The notes beneath the pieces were generated by a model, which ran no database searches, was not told where the DNA came from, and saw only the letters and a list, made by a program, of their open reading frames with translations. The position numbers and the translations under genes are program-made. A DNA stretch of 64,000 nt, taken from NCBI GenBank assembly GCA_031181345.1, contig JAPSLC010000001.1:124001-188000 (forward strand). Reading direction: 5' to 3'. The DNA is from Cupriavidus sp. (GTDB taxonomy: Bacteria > Pseudomonadota > Gammaproteobacteria > Burkholderiales > Burkholderiaceae). Shown one piece after another: positions 8,736-17,455 of the stretch. Within the stretch, counting starts at the first letter, position 1, and the number at the start of each line of letters is the position of its first letter.

Positions 8736-9541
8736 GCCGAGCCCTCCTGCGTCTGTGCGGATGATGCCGAGCGGCGATGTCCGGCCTGGCTTTCGAAGGT
8801 CTTGCCGGTGCCGAAATACACCTCGCGCACCTTCGGATCGTTGCGGATCGCCTCGCCATCGCCCTCGGCGATCAGCTGGCCGCGGGCCAGCACGATCATG
8901 CGGTCCGCATAGGCGAACACCACGTCCATGCTGTGCTCGGTGAACAGCACCGACAGCTGGTGCCGCACGACCAGCTGTTTGGTCAGCGCCATCAGCGCCC
9001 GGCGCTCCTCGGGCGCCATGCCGGCGGTCGGCTCGTCCATCAGCAGCAGCCGGGGCCGGTTCGCCAGCGCGATGGCGAGCTCGACGCGCTTGACATCGCC
9101 ATAGGCAAGCACGCCGCAGGGGCGCTCGGCCTGGCTGGCCATGCCGACCTGTTCGAGCAGCGCCATCGCCTCGTCGCGATGGTGCTCGCGCACCGGACGC
9201 CACAGCTGAAACAGCTTGCGCTCGCGCGACAGGATCGCCATCTGCACGTTCTCGACCACCGTCATCGAGCCGAAGGTCGCGGCGATCTGGAAGGTCCGGC
9301 CGACGCCGAGCCGCCAGATATCGCGCGGCCGCATGCCGGCGAGCTCGTGCCCGTCGAAGCGGATCGAGCCCTGGTCCGGCCTGAGCTGGCCGTTCAGCAT
9401 GTTGAAGCAGGTCGATTTGCCGGCGCCGTTGGGGCCGATCAGCGCCAGCAGCTGGCCGGCAGGCAGGTCGAACGACACGTCGCTGACCGCCTTGACCCCG
9501 CCGAACGCCTTGCCCAGATGTCTGACTTGCAGCAGCGTCAT
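8732..9541 (-). CDS. livG: branched-chain amino acid-type ABC transporter ATP-binding protein LivG
   Basis: First ATPase of the liv-type importer, 269 residues, cytosolic face of the inner membrane. Walker A GPNGAGKST; the typical LivG block GVGRTFQIAATFGSMTVVENV; Walker B LLLMDEPTAGM. The signature region GVLAYGDVKRVELA is a divergent LSYGxQR-type motif, common in LivG. The start overlaps the stop of the permease gene by ATGA. The C-terminal tail (ASSAQTQEGSA) is slightly longer than usual. Confidence 0.92.
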   Translation of the reverse strand: MTLLQVRHLGKAFGGVKAVSDVSFDLPAGQLLALIGPNGAGKSTCFNMLNGQLRPDQGSIRFDGHELAGMRPRDIWRLGVGRTFQIAATFGSMTVVENVQMAILSRERKLFQLWRPVREHHRDEAMALLEQVGMASQAERPCGVLAYGDVKRVELAIALANRPRLLLMDEPTAGMAPEERRALMALTKQLVVRHQLSVLFTEHSMDVVFAYADRMIVLARGQLIAEGDGEAIRNDPKVREVYFGTGKTFESQAGHRRSASSAQTQEGSA

Positions 9542-11511
9542 GCCGGCTCCTTCAGCGAGGGGGATTGCCACGACGAAGAGGACGGGCCCGCAGCGCCGGA
9601 AGCCCCGGCCGCCGACTGCGCCCTGGCCGGCTCCGTCTCGCGCGCGAAGCGCTTGCGCAGCGATCCGACGATGCCCGCCGGGAACAGGATCACCAGCAGC
9701 AGCATCGTCGCGCCCAGCAGGGCGCGCCAGTATTCGGTTTCACGCGCGATGGTGTCGTGCAGCCAGGTAAATACCGAGGCGCCGACCAGCGGCCCGGCGA
9801 GCGTCTGCACGCCGCCGAGCAGCACCATCACCAGGCCGTCGACCGAACGGCCGACGCTGATCGCCTCGGGCGAGATGCTGCCCTTCGAATAGGCGAACAG
9901 CACGCCCGCCATGCCGCAGAACAGGCCGGCGATGGCAAACGCCACCCACTGCACGCGCTTGACGTCGATGCCGATCGCCTCGGCACGCAAGGCCGAATCG
10001 CGGCCGGCCCGCATCGCGTAGCCAAACGGAGCGAACAGGATCCGGCGCAGCGCCAGCACGCACAGGCAGCACAGTCCCATGGTCAGGTAGTAGAACGCGG
10101 CCGGCGAGGACAGCCAGCCGGCCGGCCACACGCCGAGCAAGCCGTTGCTGCCGCCGGTGAAGCCGTCCCACTGATAGATCACTGACCAGACGATCTGCGC
10201 GAAGGCCAGCGTCAACATGGCCAGATAGGTGCCCGACAGCCGCACGCAAAACCAGCCGAACACCACCGCGCCGACGCAGGCCACCAGCGGCGCCAGCAGC
10301 AGCGTGGCCTCCATCGGTAGCTGCCATTTGGTCAGCAGCAGCGCGGCCGCATAGGCGCCCAGCCCGAAGTAGGCGGCATGTCCGAACGAATGCAGGCCGC
10401 CCGGTCCCATGATGAAGTGCAGGCTGGCGGCGAACAGCACCGCGATCAGGATCTCGACCAGCAGCACCGTCAGATACGGATAGGCCTGCGCCAGCAGCGG
10501 CACCAGCAGCAGCGCCGCGACGGTCAGCGCGCCGGCGAGCTTGACCGCCTTGCCGGGCGCGCGCAGCGGCGCCTCGAGCTCGGCGCCATTGCGCGACGGC
10601 GCCTGCGGCTTGCCGAGCAGGCCCCACGGACGCACCACCAGGATCACCGCCATCACCAGGAACTCGACCACCAGCGTCATCTTGGTCAGCGTAATCTCGA
10701 CGCCGCCGAACGACACCGTGCCGAGGGCGATGCACAGCGCCTTGATCTCGGCGATCAGCAGCGCCGCGAGGAAGGCGCCGGGAATCGAGCCCATGCCGCC
10801 GACCACCACGACCACGAAGGCGCTGCCGATGGTCTCCAGATCCAGCGCCAGGTTGGCCGGCACGCGCGGACCCTGCAGCGCGCCGGCCAGCCCGGCGAGA
10901 AAGCAGCCGAGCGCAAACACGCCGGTGAACAGCCAGGCCTGATTGATGCCGAGCGCGCCGACCATCTCGCGGTCCTGGGTCGCCGCGCGCAGCAGCGTGC
11001 CCCAGCGCGTGCGCGTCAGCAGCAGCCACAGCAGGCCGAGCACCAGCGGACCGATCGCGATCAGCACCAGGTCGTATTGCGGGAAGCGCTGGCCCAGCAC
11101 CTCGACCGCGCCGCTCAGACCCGGCGCGCGCGGGCCGAACAGGTCCTCGGGGCCCCAGACGAACAGTGCTGCATCCTTGATCACCAGCACCAGCGCGAAG
11201 GTCGCCAGCAGCTGGAACAGTTCGGGCGCCTGATAGATGCGCCGCAGGATCACGCACTCGACCAGCGCGCCGATCGCGGCGACCAGCAGCGCCGACGCCA
11301 GCACGCCGGCCCAGAAGCCCGCGGCAGTCTCGCCGATGCGGCTGACCACGGTGTAGGACAGATAGATGCCCAGCATGAAGAACGAGCCGTGCGCGAAATT
11401 GACGATGCGCGTGACGCCGAAAATCAGCGACAGCCCGGCGGCCACCAGGAACATCGTCGAGGCCTCGGCCAGTCCGTTCAGCAACTGGACCAGCAAGCTT
11501 GTCAGTGTCAT
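9538..11511 (-). CDS. fused LivH-LivM ABC permease
   Basis: One 657-residue polypeptide carries both membrane subunits of a liv-type importer. The LivH half (about 1-300) begins LLVQLLNGLAEASTMFLVAAGLSLIFG and contains VNFAHGSFFMLG; the LivM half (from about 320) contains HFIMGPGGLHSFGHAAYFGLGAYAA. Both halves are strongly hydrophobic with about 8-10 predicted spans each. A linker of charged residues (QAPSRNGAELEAPLRAPGK) joins them. Separate livH and livM genes are the norm; fused forms are known in Burkholderiales. GGAG precedes the ATG. No frame break is visible, so this is a genuine fusion. Confidence 0.9.
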   Translation of the reverse strand: MTLTSLLVQLLNGLAEASTMFLVAAGLSLIFGVTRIVNFAHGSFFMLGIYLSYTVVSRIGETAAGFWAGVLASALLVAAIGALVECVILRRIYQAPELFQLLATFALVLVIKDAALFVWGPEDLFGPRAPGLSGAVEVLGQRFPQYDLVLIAIGPLVLGLLWLLLTRTRWGTLLRAATQDREMVGALGINQAWLFTGVFALGCFLAGLAGALQGPRVPANLALDLETIGSAFVVVVVGGMGSIPGAFLAALLIAEIKALCIALGTVSFGGVEITLTKMTLVVEFLVMAVILVVRPWGLLGKPQAPSRNGAELEAPLRAPGKAVKLAGALTVAALLLVPLLAQAYPYLTVLLVEILIAVLFAASLHFIMGPGGLHSFGHAAYFGLGAYAAALLLTKWQLPMEATLLLAPLVACVGAVVFGWFCVRLSGTYLAMLTLAFAQIVWSVIYQWDGFTGGSNGLLGVWPAGWLSSPAAFYYLTMGLCCLCVLALRRILFAPFGYAMRAGRDSALRAEAIGIDVKRVQWVAFAIAGLFCGMAGVLFAYSKGSISPEAISVGRSVDGLVMVLLGGVQTLAGPLVGASVFTWLHDTIARETEYWRALLGATMLLLVILFPAGIVGSLRKRFARETEPARAQSAAGASGAAGPSSSSWQSPSLKEPA

Positions 11512-11568
11512 GTGTCGACTCCAGCCGGGACGCGCCGGCCCTATTGCATCCGCCTTATTGCATCCGCC

Positions 11569-12798
11569 CTATTGCGCCGGGCGCATCGCCTTCACTTCGG
11601 CGTCGCTCGGCTGCACCTTGGCGCCGTCCACGTAGACGAAGGAGGTCATCACGCCCTTGCCGTCGCGCACGCCGGTGCGCCCGACGTAGGCCCCCATGGT
11701 CGATTGATGGTCCTGCGGACGATAGACGATGGGCCCCATCGGCGTGTCGACATTCAGGCCGGAGAAGGCGGCGGCCAGCTTGTCGCTGTCGGTACTGCCG
11801 GCCTTCTTCAAGCCGGCGGCGATCGACTTGACCGCGGCGTAGCCGACCACCGAGCCGACGCGCGGCGTGTCGTTGAATTTCTTGCGGTAGGCCTCGACGA
11901 ACTTCTTGTTCTCGGGCGTATCGATCGCGTACCACGGGTAACCGGTGACCACCCAGTTCTTCGGTGCCTCGCCGCGCAGCGGATCCAGGTATTCGGGTTC
12001 GCCGGTCAGCAGCGACACCACCTCGCGACCCTCGAACAGGCCGCGCGTATTGCCTTCGCGCACGAACTTGCCCAGGTCGGCGGCGAACAGCACGTTGAAG
12101 ATCGCATCGGGCTTGGCGTCCGCCAGCGCCTGCACCACCGAGCCGGCGTCGACCTTGCCCAGCGGCGGCGCCTGCTCGGCAACGAATTCGACGTCGGGCT
12201 GCGCCTGCTTGAGCAGCTTCTTGAAGGTGGCGACCGCCGACTGGCCGTACTCGTAGTTCGGGTAGACGATGGCCCAGCGCTTCTTCTTCAGCTTGGCCGC
12301 CTCGGGCACCAGCATCGCCACCTGCATATAGGTCGACGGGCGCAGCCGATAGGTGTACTGGTTGCCGTTCTGCCAGACGATCTTGTCGGTCAGCGGCTCG
12401 GCGGCCAGGAAGAACACACGCCGCTGCTTTGCGTAGTCGGTCAGGGCAAGGCCCGTGTTGGACAGGAAGCCGCCGAACAGCAGCGCGACGCGCTCGCGCG
12501 CGACCAGTTCCTCGGCCACCCGCACCGAATCGCCCGGATTGCCGTTATCGTCGCGCGACACCACCTCCAGCTTCTTGCCGAGCACGCCGCCCGCCGCATT
12601 GACCTCGTCGACCGCCATCTCCCAGCCTCGCTTGTACGGCTCGAGAAACGCCGGCTGCGCCTTGTAGCTGTTGATCTCGCCGATCTTGATGGTGTTCTGC
12701 GCCAGCGCCGCGGCGCTGCCGAGCAGCGCCGACACGGTGACTGCGATGGCGGCGGTGGCGCGGCGCAGTCGTCGTTGGGGGCGGATTCGGTTGTGCAT
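11569..12798 (-). CDS. liv-type periplasmic substrate-binding protein
   Basis: Periplasmic binding protein type I (Peripla_BP_6), 409 residues, first gene of the liv operon. A signal peptide with Arg-rich n-region and hydrophobic core ends at ALA-Q at about residue 33; the mature protein begins NTIKIGEINSYKAQPAFLEPYKRGWEMAVDEVNAAGGVLG. The ATG at 12798 is preceded by AAGGAAG. The EINSYKAQPAFLEPYKRG segment is not typical of classical Leu/Ile/Val binders, so the ligand may be another amino acid or acid. A large operator-like dyad lies 300 bases upstream. Confidence 0.9.
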   Translation of the reverse strand: MHNRIRPQRRLRRATAAIAVTVSALLGSAAALAQNTIKIGEINSYKAQPAFLEPYKRGWEMAVDEVNAAGGVLGKKLEVVSRDDNGNPGDSVRVAEELVARERVALLFGGFLSNTGLALTDYAKQRRVFFLAAEPLTDKIVWQNGNQYTYRLRPSTYMQVAMLVPEAAKLKKKRWAIVYPNYEYGQSAVATFKKLLKQAQPDVEFVAEQAPPLGKVDAGSVVQALADAKPDAIFNVLFAADLGKFVREGNTRGLFEGREVVSLLTGEPEYLDPLRGEAPKNWVVTGYPWYAIDTPENKKFVEAYRKKFNDTPRVGSVVGYAAVKSIAAGLKKAGSTDSDKLAAAFSGLNVDTPMGPIVYRPQDHQSTMGAYVGRTGVRDGKGVMTSFVYVDGAKVQPSDAEVKAMRPAQ

Positions 12799-13098
12799 CG
12801 TTCTTCCTTTGCTGAAGCGAGTCGCCGGATGGCGGGAATGGACGGTGGGACGGTCGGTGGAACGGAAAGGCACGCCGGCACCTTGCCGGCACAGCACTGG
12901 TGCGGGCCGCCCGTTCGAGCGGTGCGGCGCGCACCGTTTTCATTCAGGATTCACTACATAAATCGCGACGGCCGGCTTGACGCAAGGAACGGGCCAGCGG
13001 CTGCCCCTGCCGAACCGTGCAAGCATGCCACGTCGACCGGCTGCGCGCTTGCCCGCCGGCGCAAGCCCGGCCGGGCAGCTTCGAGGCATTGCCTTTGG

Positions 13099-13136
13099 TG
13101 TAGTGTTTACCGAATGGACGTTCAGTATGTACTACA
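13099..13136. promoter_or_regulatory. TetR-like operator dyad upstream of the liv operon
   Basis: A 38-base quasi-palindrome: outer arms TGTAGT/ACTACA (perfect) and an inner TACCGAATGGACGTTCAGTA (13108-13127, 7 of 9 paired positions). Inner half-sites of the TACCGAAYG/CRTTCGGTA type are common TetR-family sites. It is the only notable structure in the 463-base gap 12799-13261 between the liv binding-protein gene and the CYTH gene. Likely acts on the liv promoter. The regulator could be the TetR protein at 1657-2454 or one elsewhere. Confidence 0.5.
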
Positions 13137-13261
13137 TCAAGGCGGGTGGAAATCAGGGTGTTCACGGGAATGGCACCGGCGGGAAGCGGTGCATCGGGGG
13201 GCGGGCGGGCAGCAAGGGAAGCCGCGCGGAAATCAAGCCGTCTGCGAAAAGCCGGCCGGGC

Positions 13262-13777
13262 TCAGCACCTGGCGCGCAGCAGATCGACATAGGCGGTCGG
13301 CACCAGCTGGCTGGCGCCGATGCCGAGCTTGCCCAGCAGCGCATGCGCCTCGGCCACGCCGTGCTCGGCCGCTTCGCCGTCGCGCAGCACCACCTCCAGT
13401 TCGAGGAAATCGCCCAGCCCTTCGACGCGGTCCAGATGCACGCGGGTGCGGCCGACCAGGTAGAGGATGCGGGCCTTGCGCACGCGCCCGGCCTCACCGT
13501 AGGCGGCCGACAGCGCGGCGCGCAGCTGGTCCGGCTCGGCGGTCGGCACGATCTGGTAGTGGCTGGCCTTGGGGCCGCTGTCGTCGGCGCGGCGATAGAA
13601 GATCAGCTCGCCTCGCCCCGACGGAAACGCGCGCAGCTTCAGGCGGCCGTTGCCGCAATGGAAGAAGGTGTCGTCCTGCTGCAGCAGTTCGGGACCGTGG
13701 TCGGCCAGTTCGGCCGCGAGGGGCGCCAGGGCGTCGCGGTCGTCGACGCGGGCCTTGATTTCGATATTGGTCGGCAT
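13262..13777 (-). CDS. CYTH-domain protein, class IV adenylate cyclase-like
   Basis: 171-residue member of the CYTH superfamily (class IV adenylate cyclases, thiamine triphosphatases). The N-terminal NIEIKARV carries the E-x-K metal/triphosphate motif; RLKLRAF, ELIFYRR, VGRTRVHLDRVEGLGDFLELEVVL are the alternating basic and acidic strands of the triphosphate tunnel. Acts on a triphosphate substrate in the cytosol; whether it makes cAMP or hydrolyses triphosphate cannot be told from sequence. It stands alone, 48 bases from the isomerase-like gene in the same direction. Confidence 0.82.
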   Translation of the reverse strand: MPTNIEIKARVDDRDALAPLAAELADHGPELLQQDDTFFHCGNGRLKLRAFPSGRGELIFYRRADDSGPKASHYQIVPTAEPDQLRAALSAAYGEAGRVRKARILYLVGRTRVHLDRVEGLGDFLELEVVLRDGEAAEHGVAEAHALLGKLGIGASQLVPTAYVDLLRARC

Positions 13778-13825
13778 GGGGCGACGATGGTAGCACGCGT
13801 GCCCGCGCGCCCAGCCCCTGCGCGC

Positions 13826-14446
13826 TCAGGCGTTCGCGCCCTGCTCGATCGCCAGCGCCAGCGCGTCTTCCAGCCTGTCGTTGCCCCAGAACATCTGCTC
13901 GCCAACGAAGAAGGTCGGTGCGCCGAAGATGCCGCGGTGCAGGGCGCGGTCGGTCTGCACGCGCAGCGCCTCCTTGTTCTGCCGCAGCACCGCGGCGGAC
14001 AGCAGCGCGTCGGCCGGCAGACCCAATTCGGCGAGGGCCTCGCCGACCGCCTCGGGATTGTCGATATCGCGGTCCTCGGCGAAATTCATCCGCATGATCC
14101 GGCGGCAAAAGGCGCCGATCCACGGCTCCTCGGCCCCGAGCAGGGCCACGCGCATCGGCAGCAGCGCCCGGCGCGGAAACTGGCTCGGCTGCCGCCACGG
14201 CAGGCCGTACCTGGCGCACTGGCGGGCGGTGTCGATCATCGCGTAGGCGCCCTTGGCGCGCTGAACCACGAATGGGGAGCCCGCCCATCCATGCGCGGCG
14301 AACACCGGCCCGAGCAGGAATGGCTTCCACGCCAGCGCGACGCCGTGCCGGGCAGCCAGCGGCTCGATCCGCATCGCGCTCAGATAGCTGTAGTTGCTGC
14401 CGAACTCGAACCAGAACTCGAGCGTGGGCGTGGACAGGGCGGACAT
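13826..14446 (-). CDS. 2-hydroxychromene-2-carboxylate isomerase-like DsbA-family protein
   Basis: Thioredoxin-fold protein of 206 residues, kappa-class glutathione transferase / HCCA isomerase family. The N terminus LEFWFEFGSNYSYLSAMRIEPLA has Ser in place of the redox Cys, as in the isomerases, and the C-terminal block GIFGAPTFFVGEQMFWGNDRLEDAL is the family hallmark. HCCA isomerases work in naphthalene-type aromatic breakdown with glutathione, but many Burkholderiales carry orphan copies. No ring-cleavage genes are adjacent, so substrate is unassigned. Confidence 0.85.
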   Translation of the reverse strand: MSALSTPTLEFWFEFGSNYSYLSAMRIEPLAARHGVALAWKPFLLGPVFAAHGWAGSPFVVQRAKGAYAMIDTARQCARYGLPWRQPSQFPRRALLPMRVALLGAEEPWIGAFCRRIMRMNFAEDRDIDNPEAVGEALAELGLPADALLSAAVLRQNKEALRVQTDRALHRGIFGAPTFFVGEQMFWGNDRLEDALALAIEQGANA

Positions 14447-14702
14447 CGGGTCTCCTCGTGGGCTGGATCGACGCCCCGATCATCGCGCGCGGCCGGGTGC
14501 CGCTCAAGCGCGGCCTCGGCATGGCGGGCATGCCGTGGCGGCATGCTGCGCCGCACAAACGAGCAACGGACTGTGACACCGCCGCCGCCCGGGGTGTCGT
14601 CCCATTCCTACAGGCAATTCAGCCCGGGGCCGAATCGACGCCGGTGCGGGCGGGCCTAAGCTGGACGCATCAGGCGGCAACCACGCCGCTCAGGAGATCA
14701 TC

Positions 14703-14888
14703 ATGTGGAAGCTGATTGCAACGCTCGTTGCGGCGGGCGCGATGACCATCTCGATGCAGGGCTGTACGCTGGGCGGCGCGGTTGCCGGCGGCGCGGTCGG
14801 CCACGAAGTCACTGACGGCAGCCCCTGGGGCACCATCGGCGGCGCGGCGGTCGGCGGCTATATCGGCCACGAGCTCGGCAAGGACTGA
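14703..14888 (+). CDS. small glycine-zipper lipoprotein, OsmB-like
   Basis: 61-residue envelope protein. A short hydrophobic signal ends in the lipobox-like SMQGC, then glycine-zipper repeats GGAVAGGAVGHEV and GGAAVGGYIGHELGKD follow. Such proteins insert two antiparallel Gly-zipper helices into the outer membrane. The start has AGGAG seven bases upstream of ATG. A GC-rich hairpin (AGGCCGCC/GGCGGCCT, 14907-14934) follows the stop but lacks a U-run. Isolated gene between divergent neighbours. Confidence 0.75.
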   Translation: MWKLIATLVAAGAMTISMQGCTLGGAVAGGAVGHEVTDGSPWGTIGGAAVGGYIGHELGKD

Positions 14889-14967
14889 GGGCCGACGCGG
14901 CCTCGCAGGCCGCCCTGCCCCGGCGCGGCGGCCTGATTCTTCCTCGCTTGCCATCGACGGCAAGCGG

Positions 14968-15411
14968 TCAATAGCGCGGCCGTTCCGCGCTGCGCGCCAC
15001 TACCGCATTGCCCGCGATCAATTCGCCCAGCAGCGCCAGCGAGGCGCGGCCGCTGGTGCGATAGGGATCGAATTCCGCCCGCGGAAAATACTTGAGCAGC
15101 GTGGCGGTATTGATGCGGCAGGTATCGACCAGCCCCATCGCCCAGCCGGCAAATTGCCGCTCGGCGATTTCCTCGTAGTGCAGCAGCACCACGTCCTCGT
15201 GGCGCGGGTCCTGTGCGATCCGGTGATAGAGGGCCGACACCTCCGCGCGGGCACCCTCCAGCGCCTGCAGGAACGCGCCGTTGCCGTAGCAGAGCACCCC
15301 CGTGATCCCTTGCGCGGGATTTCGCTCGATGCTGGTGGCGACGATGGTATCGACGAGATCCTCGTCGGCGGGCTGGCGCGCGCGGCTTGCGTATAGCAGA
15401 CGAACTAGCAT
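14968..15411 (-). CDS. BLUF-domain blue-light sensor
   Basis: 147-residue single-domain BLUF (blue light using FAD) photoreceptor. LVRLLYASRA supplies the key Tyr; NPAQGITGVLCYGNGAFLQALEG has the conserved Asn-region, ITGVL and the signalling Gln in FLQ; WAMGL is in the usual Trp/Met strand. No output domain, so it must signal by protein contact. The ATG at 15411 lies 11 bases from the folE stop, so the two form an operon. Several bacteria co-express folE and light-sensing genes under light-responsive regulators; that is family knowledge, not shown here. Confidence 0.88.
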   Translation of the reverse strand: MLVRLLYASRARQPADEDLVDTIVATSIERNPAQGITGVLCYGNGAFLQALEGARAEVSALYHRIAQDPRHEDVVLLHYEEIAERQFAGWAMGLVDTCRINTATLLKYFPRAEFDPYRTSGRASLALLGELIAGNAVVARSAERPRY

Positions 15412-15422
15412 GATGGCCTCCT

Positions 15423-16187
15423 TCAGCCGCGGTTCAGATTGAGCAGGGTCAGGAATTCCCGGCGCAGGCTGTCGTTCTTCAGGAAGGAGCCCCGCATCAC
15501 GCTGTTGGTCATCTTGGCGTCGGTATCGCGCACGCCGCGCCAATGCATGCAGAAGTGCTCGGCCTCCATCACGATGGCCAGGCCGTCGGGATTCATCTTC
15601 TGCTGCAGCAGGTCCGCCATCTGGCTGACCGCTTCTTCCTGGATCTGCGGACGGCACATGATCCATTCGGCCAGCCGCGCATACTTGGACAGCCCGATCA
15701 GGTTCGAATGCTGGTTCGGCATGACGCCGACCCACAGCTTGCCGATGATCGGACACAGATGGTGCGAACACGCGCTGCGCACGCGGATCGGACCGACGAT
15801 CATCAGCTCGCTGAGCTGCTCGACATTGGGGAATTCGGTCACGCTCGGCGCATGCACATAGCGGCCGGCGAAGATTTCCTTCAGGTACATCTTGGCGACG
15901 CGGCGCGCCGTTTCCTGCGTGTTGTGATCGTTGTCGATATCGATCACCAGGCTGCGCAGCACGTCGGCCAGCCGGCTTTCGACCTCCTTCGCCAGTTGGT
16001 CGAGCTCGCCCGGCTCGATGAAGCGCGAGATATTGTCGTTGGCGTGAAAGCGCTGGCGCGCGGCGAGAAGCCGGGCGCGGATGCGCTCCGACACCGGCCG
16101 CTCGATGACATGGCCGCGCGTGTCGGCCTCGGCGGGAGTCGAGGCTGCGGCCCCTTGCCGTTTCGGAGCGGAATCGCTGTTGGTCAT
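15423..16187 (-). CDS. folE: GTP cyclohydrolase I
   Basis: Homodecameric zinc enzyme converting GTP to 7,8-dihydroneopterin triphosphate, first step of folate and pterin synthesis. Zinc-site Cys and His in RVRSACSHHLCPIIGKLWVGVMP and the later EAEHFCMHWRGV are intact. The start at 16187 (MTNSDSAPKRQG) is chosen because GGGAA lies upstream; an ATG eight codons earlier (16211) is possible. At 254 residues it has a 30-residue flexible N-terminal extension. Pairing with a BLUF gene suggests a special role, for example pterin or folate cofactor supply for a photolyase or cryptochrome, rather than a sole housekeeping copy. Confidence 0.9.
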   Translation of the reverse strand: MTNSDSAPKRQGAAASTPAEADTRGHVIERPVSERIRARLLAARQRFHANDNISRFIEPGELDQLAKEVESRLADVLRSLVIDIDNDHNTQETARRVAKMYLKEIFAGRYVHAPSVTEFPNVEQLSELMIVGPIRVRSACSHHLCPIIGKLWVGVMPNQHSNLIGLSKYARLAEWIMCRPQIQEEAVSQMADLLQQKMNPDGLAIVMEAEHFCMHWRGVRDTDAKMTNSVMRGSFLKNDSLRREFLTLLNLNRG

Positions 16188-16365
16188 GCCGTTTCCCGAG
16201 TTGAAGGTCATTGGCCCGACTATAGGGGGACGGCACAGTGGCGGCAAGCGCGTCACCTGCGGGGCGTTCGAGCAAGAAAATGTGACGAGTGCTACATTAA
16301 CGGCAGCGTTTCTATCACGTTCCTTTTGCATTTTCCGGTCGCCGTACTTCCCCCTGGAGCGCCGC

Positions 16366-17379
16366 ATGAGCCCGTCCCGTTTTGCCCTCCCGCGTCGTGT
16401 TCTCCCTCTTGCCCTGGCGGCCGCGCTGTCGTGCACGGCGCTGGCCGGCGCGCCGGCCCACGCGCAAGCCGTGCCGGCGCAGCAGCAGAGCCAGGTGCCG
16501 GGCTATTACCGCATGATGCTCGGCGAGTTCGAGATCACCGCGCTGTACGACGGGTATCTCGATGTCGACCCCAAGCTGCTGCGCAACACCAGCGCGCGCG
16601 AGGTGCAAGCCCTGCTGGCGCGCATGTTCGTGGAGTCCACGCCGGGCGTGCAGACCGCGGTCAACGGGTTTCTGATCCACACCGGCAAGAACCTGGTGCT
16701 GATCGACACCGGCGCCGGCGGCTGCTTCGGCCCCACGATGGGCAAGATCGTCGACAACGTTCGCGCGGCTGGCTACGACCCGATGCAGATCGACACCGTG
16801 CTGCTGACCCACCTGCATGGCGACCACGCCTGCGGTCTCACGGTCGACGGCAAGCCGGTGTTCCCGACCGCGACGGTCTATGCCTCGCAGAGGGACGCCG
16901 ACTACTGGCTGTCGCAGCACGTCGCCGACAAGGCCCCGGCCGAGGCCCAGCCCTACTTCAAGATGGCGCGCGATGCGGTCGCCCCGTATCAGGCGGGCGG
17001 GCGCTTCCTGACCTTCAAGGCCGGCGACGAACTGGTGCCGGGCATCGGCGCGGTGGCCGCGTATGGGCACACCCCGGGCCATACCGGCTATCTGGTGCGT
17101 TCGGAGAAGAACGGCAAGGCGCAGAGCCTGCTGGTGTGGGGCGACATCGTGCACAGCCACGCGGTGCAGTTCCGCCGCCCCGACGTGGCGATCGAGTTCG
17201 ACGTGGACAGCCGCACCGCGGTGCGCACGCGCAAGCGGCTGTTCAACGACGCCGCGCGCAACAAGCTGTGGGTCGCGGGCATGCATCTGCCCTTCCCCGG
17301 CATCGGCCATGTGCGGGCCGACGGTAACGGCTATACGTGGGTGCCGGTCGAGTTCGGGCCGATCCGCACGGACCGCTGA
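16366..17379 (+). CDS. secreted metallo-beta-lactamase-fold hydrolase
   Basis: Periplasmic MBL-fold enzyme of 337 residues. The signal peptide has an Arg-containing n-region, LALAAALS core and AHAQ cleavage site at about residue 33. The mature protein has the two-metal site: LLTHLHGDHACGL (HxHxDH), YGHTPGHTGY and the Asp in VWGDIVHSH; the last His of the family lies in GMHLPFPGIGH. GGAG sits seven bases before the ATG at 16366. It is divergent from folE. The substrate is unknown; relatives are annotated as lactonases or quinol-type hydrolases. Confidence 0.85.
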   Translation: MSPSRFALPRRVLPLALAAALSCTALAGAPAHAQAVPAQQQSQVPGYYRMMLGEFEITALYDGYLDVDPKLLRNTSAREVQALLARMFVESTPGVQTAVNGFLIHTGKNLVLIDTGAGGCFGPTMGKIVDNVRAAGYDPMQIDTVLLTHLHGDHACGLTVDGKPVFPTATVYASQRDADYWLSQHVADKAPAEAQPYFKMARDAVAPYQAGGRFLTFKAGDELVPGIGAVAAYGHTPGHTGYLVRSEKNGKAQSLLVWGDIVHSHAVQFRRPDVAIEFDVDSRTAVRTRKRLFNDAARNKLWVAGMHLPFPGIGHVRADGNGYTWVPVEFGPIRTDR

Positions 17380-17380
17380 C

Positions 17381-17440
17381 CCGTTCCGCCTGACCGGTTC
17401 CGCCTGATCCGGTCCGCCAGATCCGGTCCGCCCGCTCCGT
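17381..17440. repeat. short imperfect tandem repeat around TCCGCC
   Basis: Three to four degenerate copies of a unit of about 15 bases (GGTTCCGCCTGATCC and variants) between the MBL gene stop and the LysR gene stop. Convergent gene ends flank it; no stem followed by a U-run is seen. Confidence 0.5.
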
Positions 17441-17455
17441 TCGCTGCTCGCGCTG

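Noticed and set aside
10378..13758. Open frame of about 1,100 codons on the plus strand opposite the liv operon
   Set aside because: Composition is typical of an antisense shadow (Gln/Arg/His-rich, no motif); the minus strand holds four genes with intact motifs and ribosome sites.
14907..14934. Terminator after the glycine-zipper lipoprotein gene
   Set aside because: The stem is perfect but no U-run follows, so intrinsic termination is doubtful.
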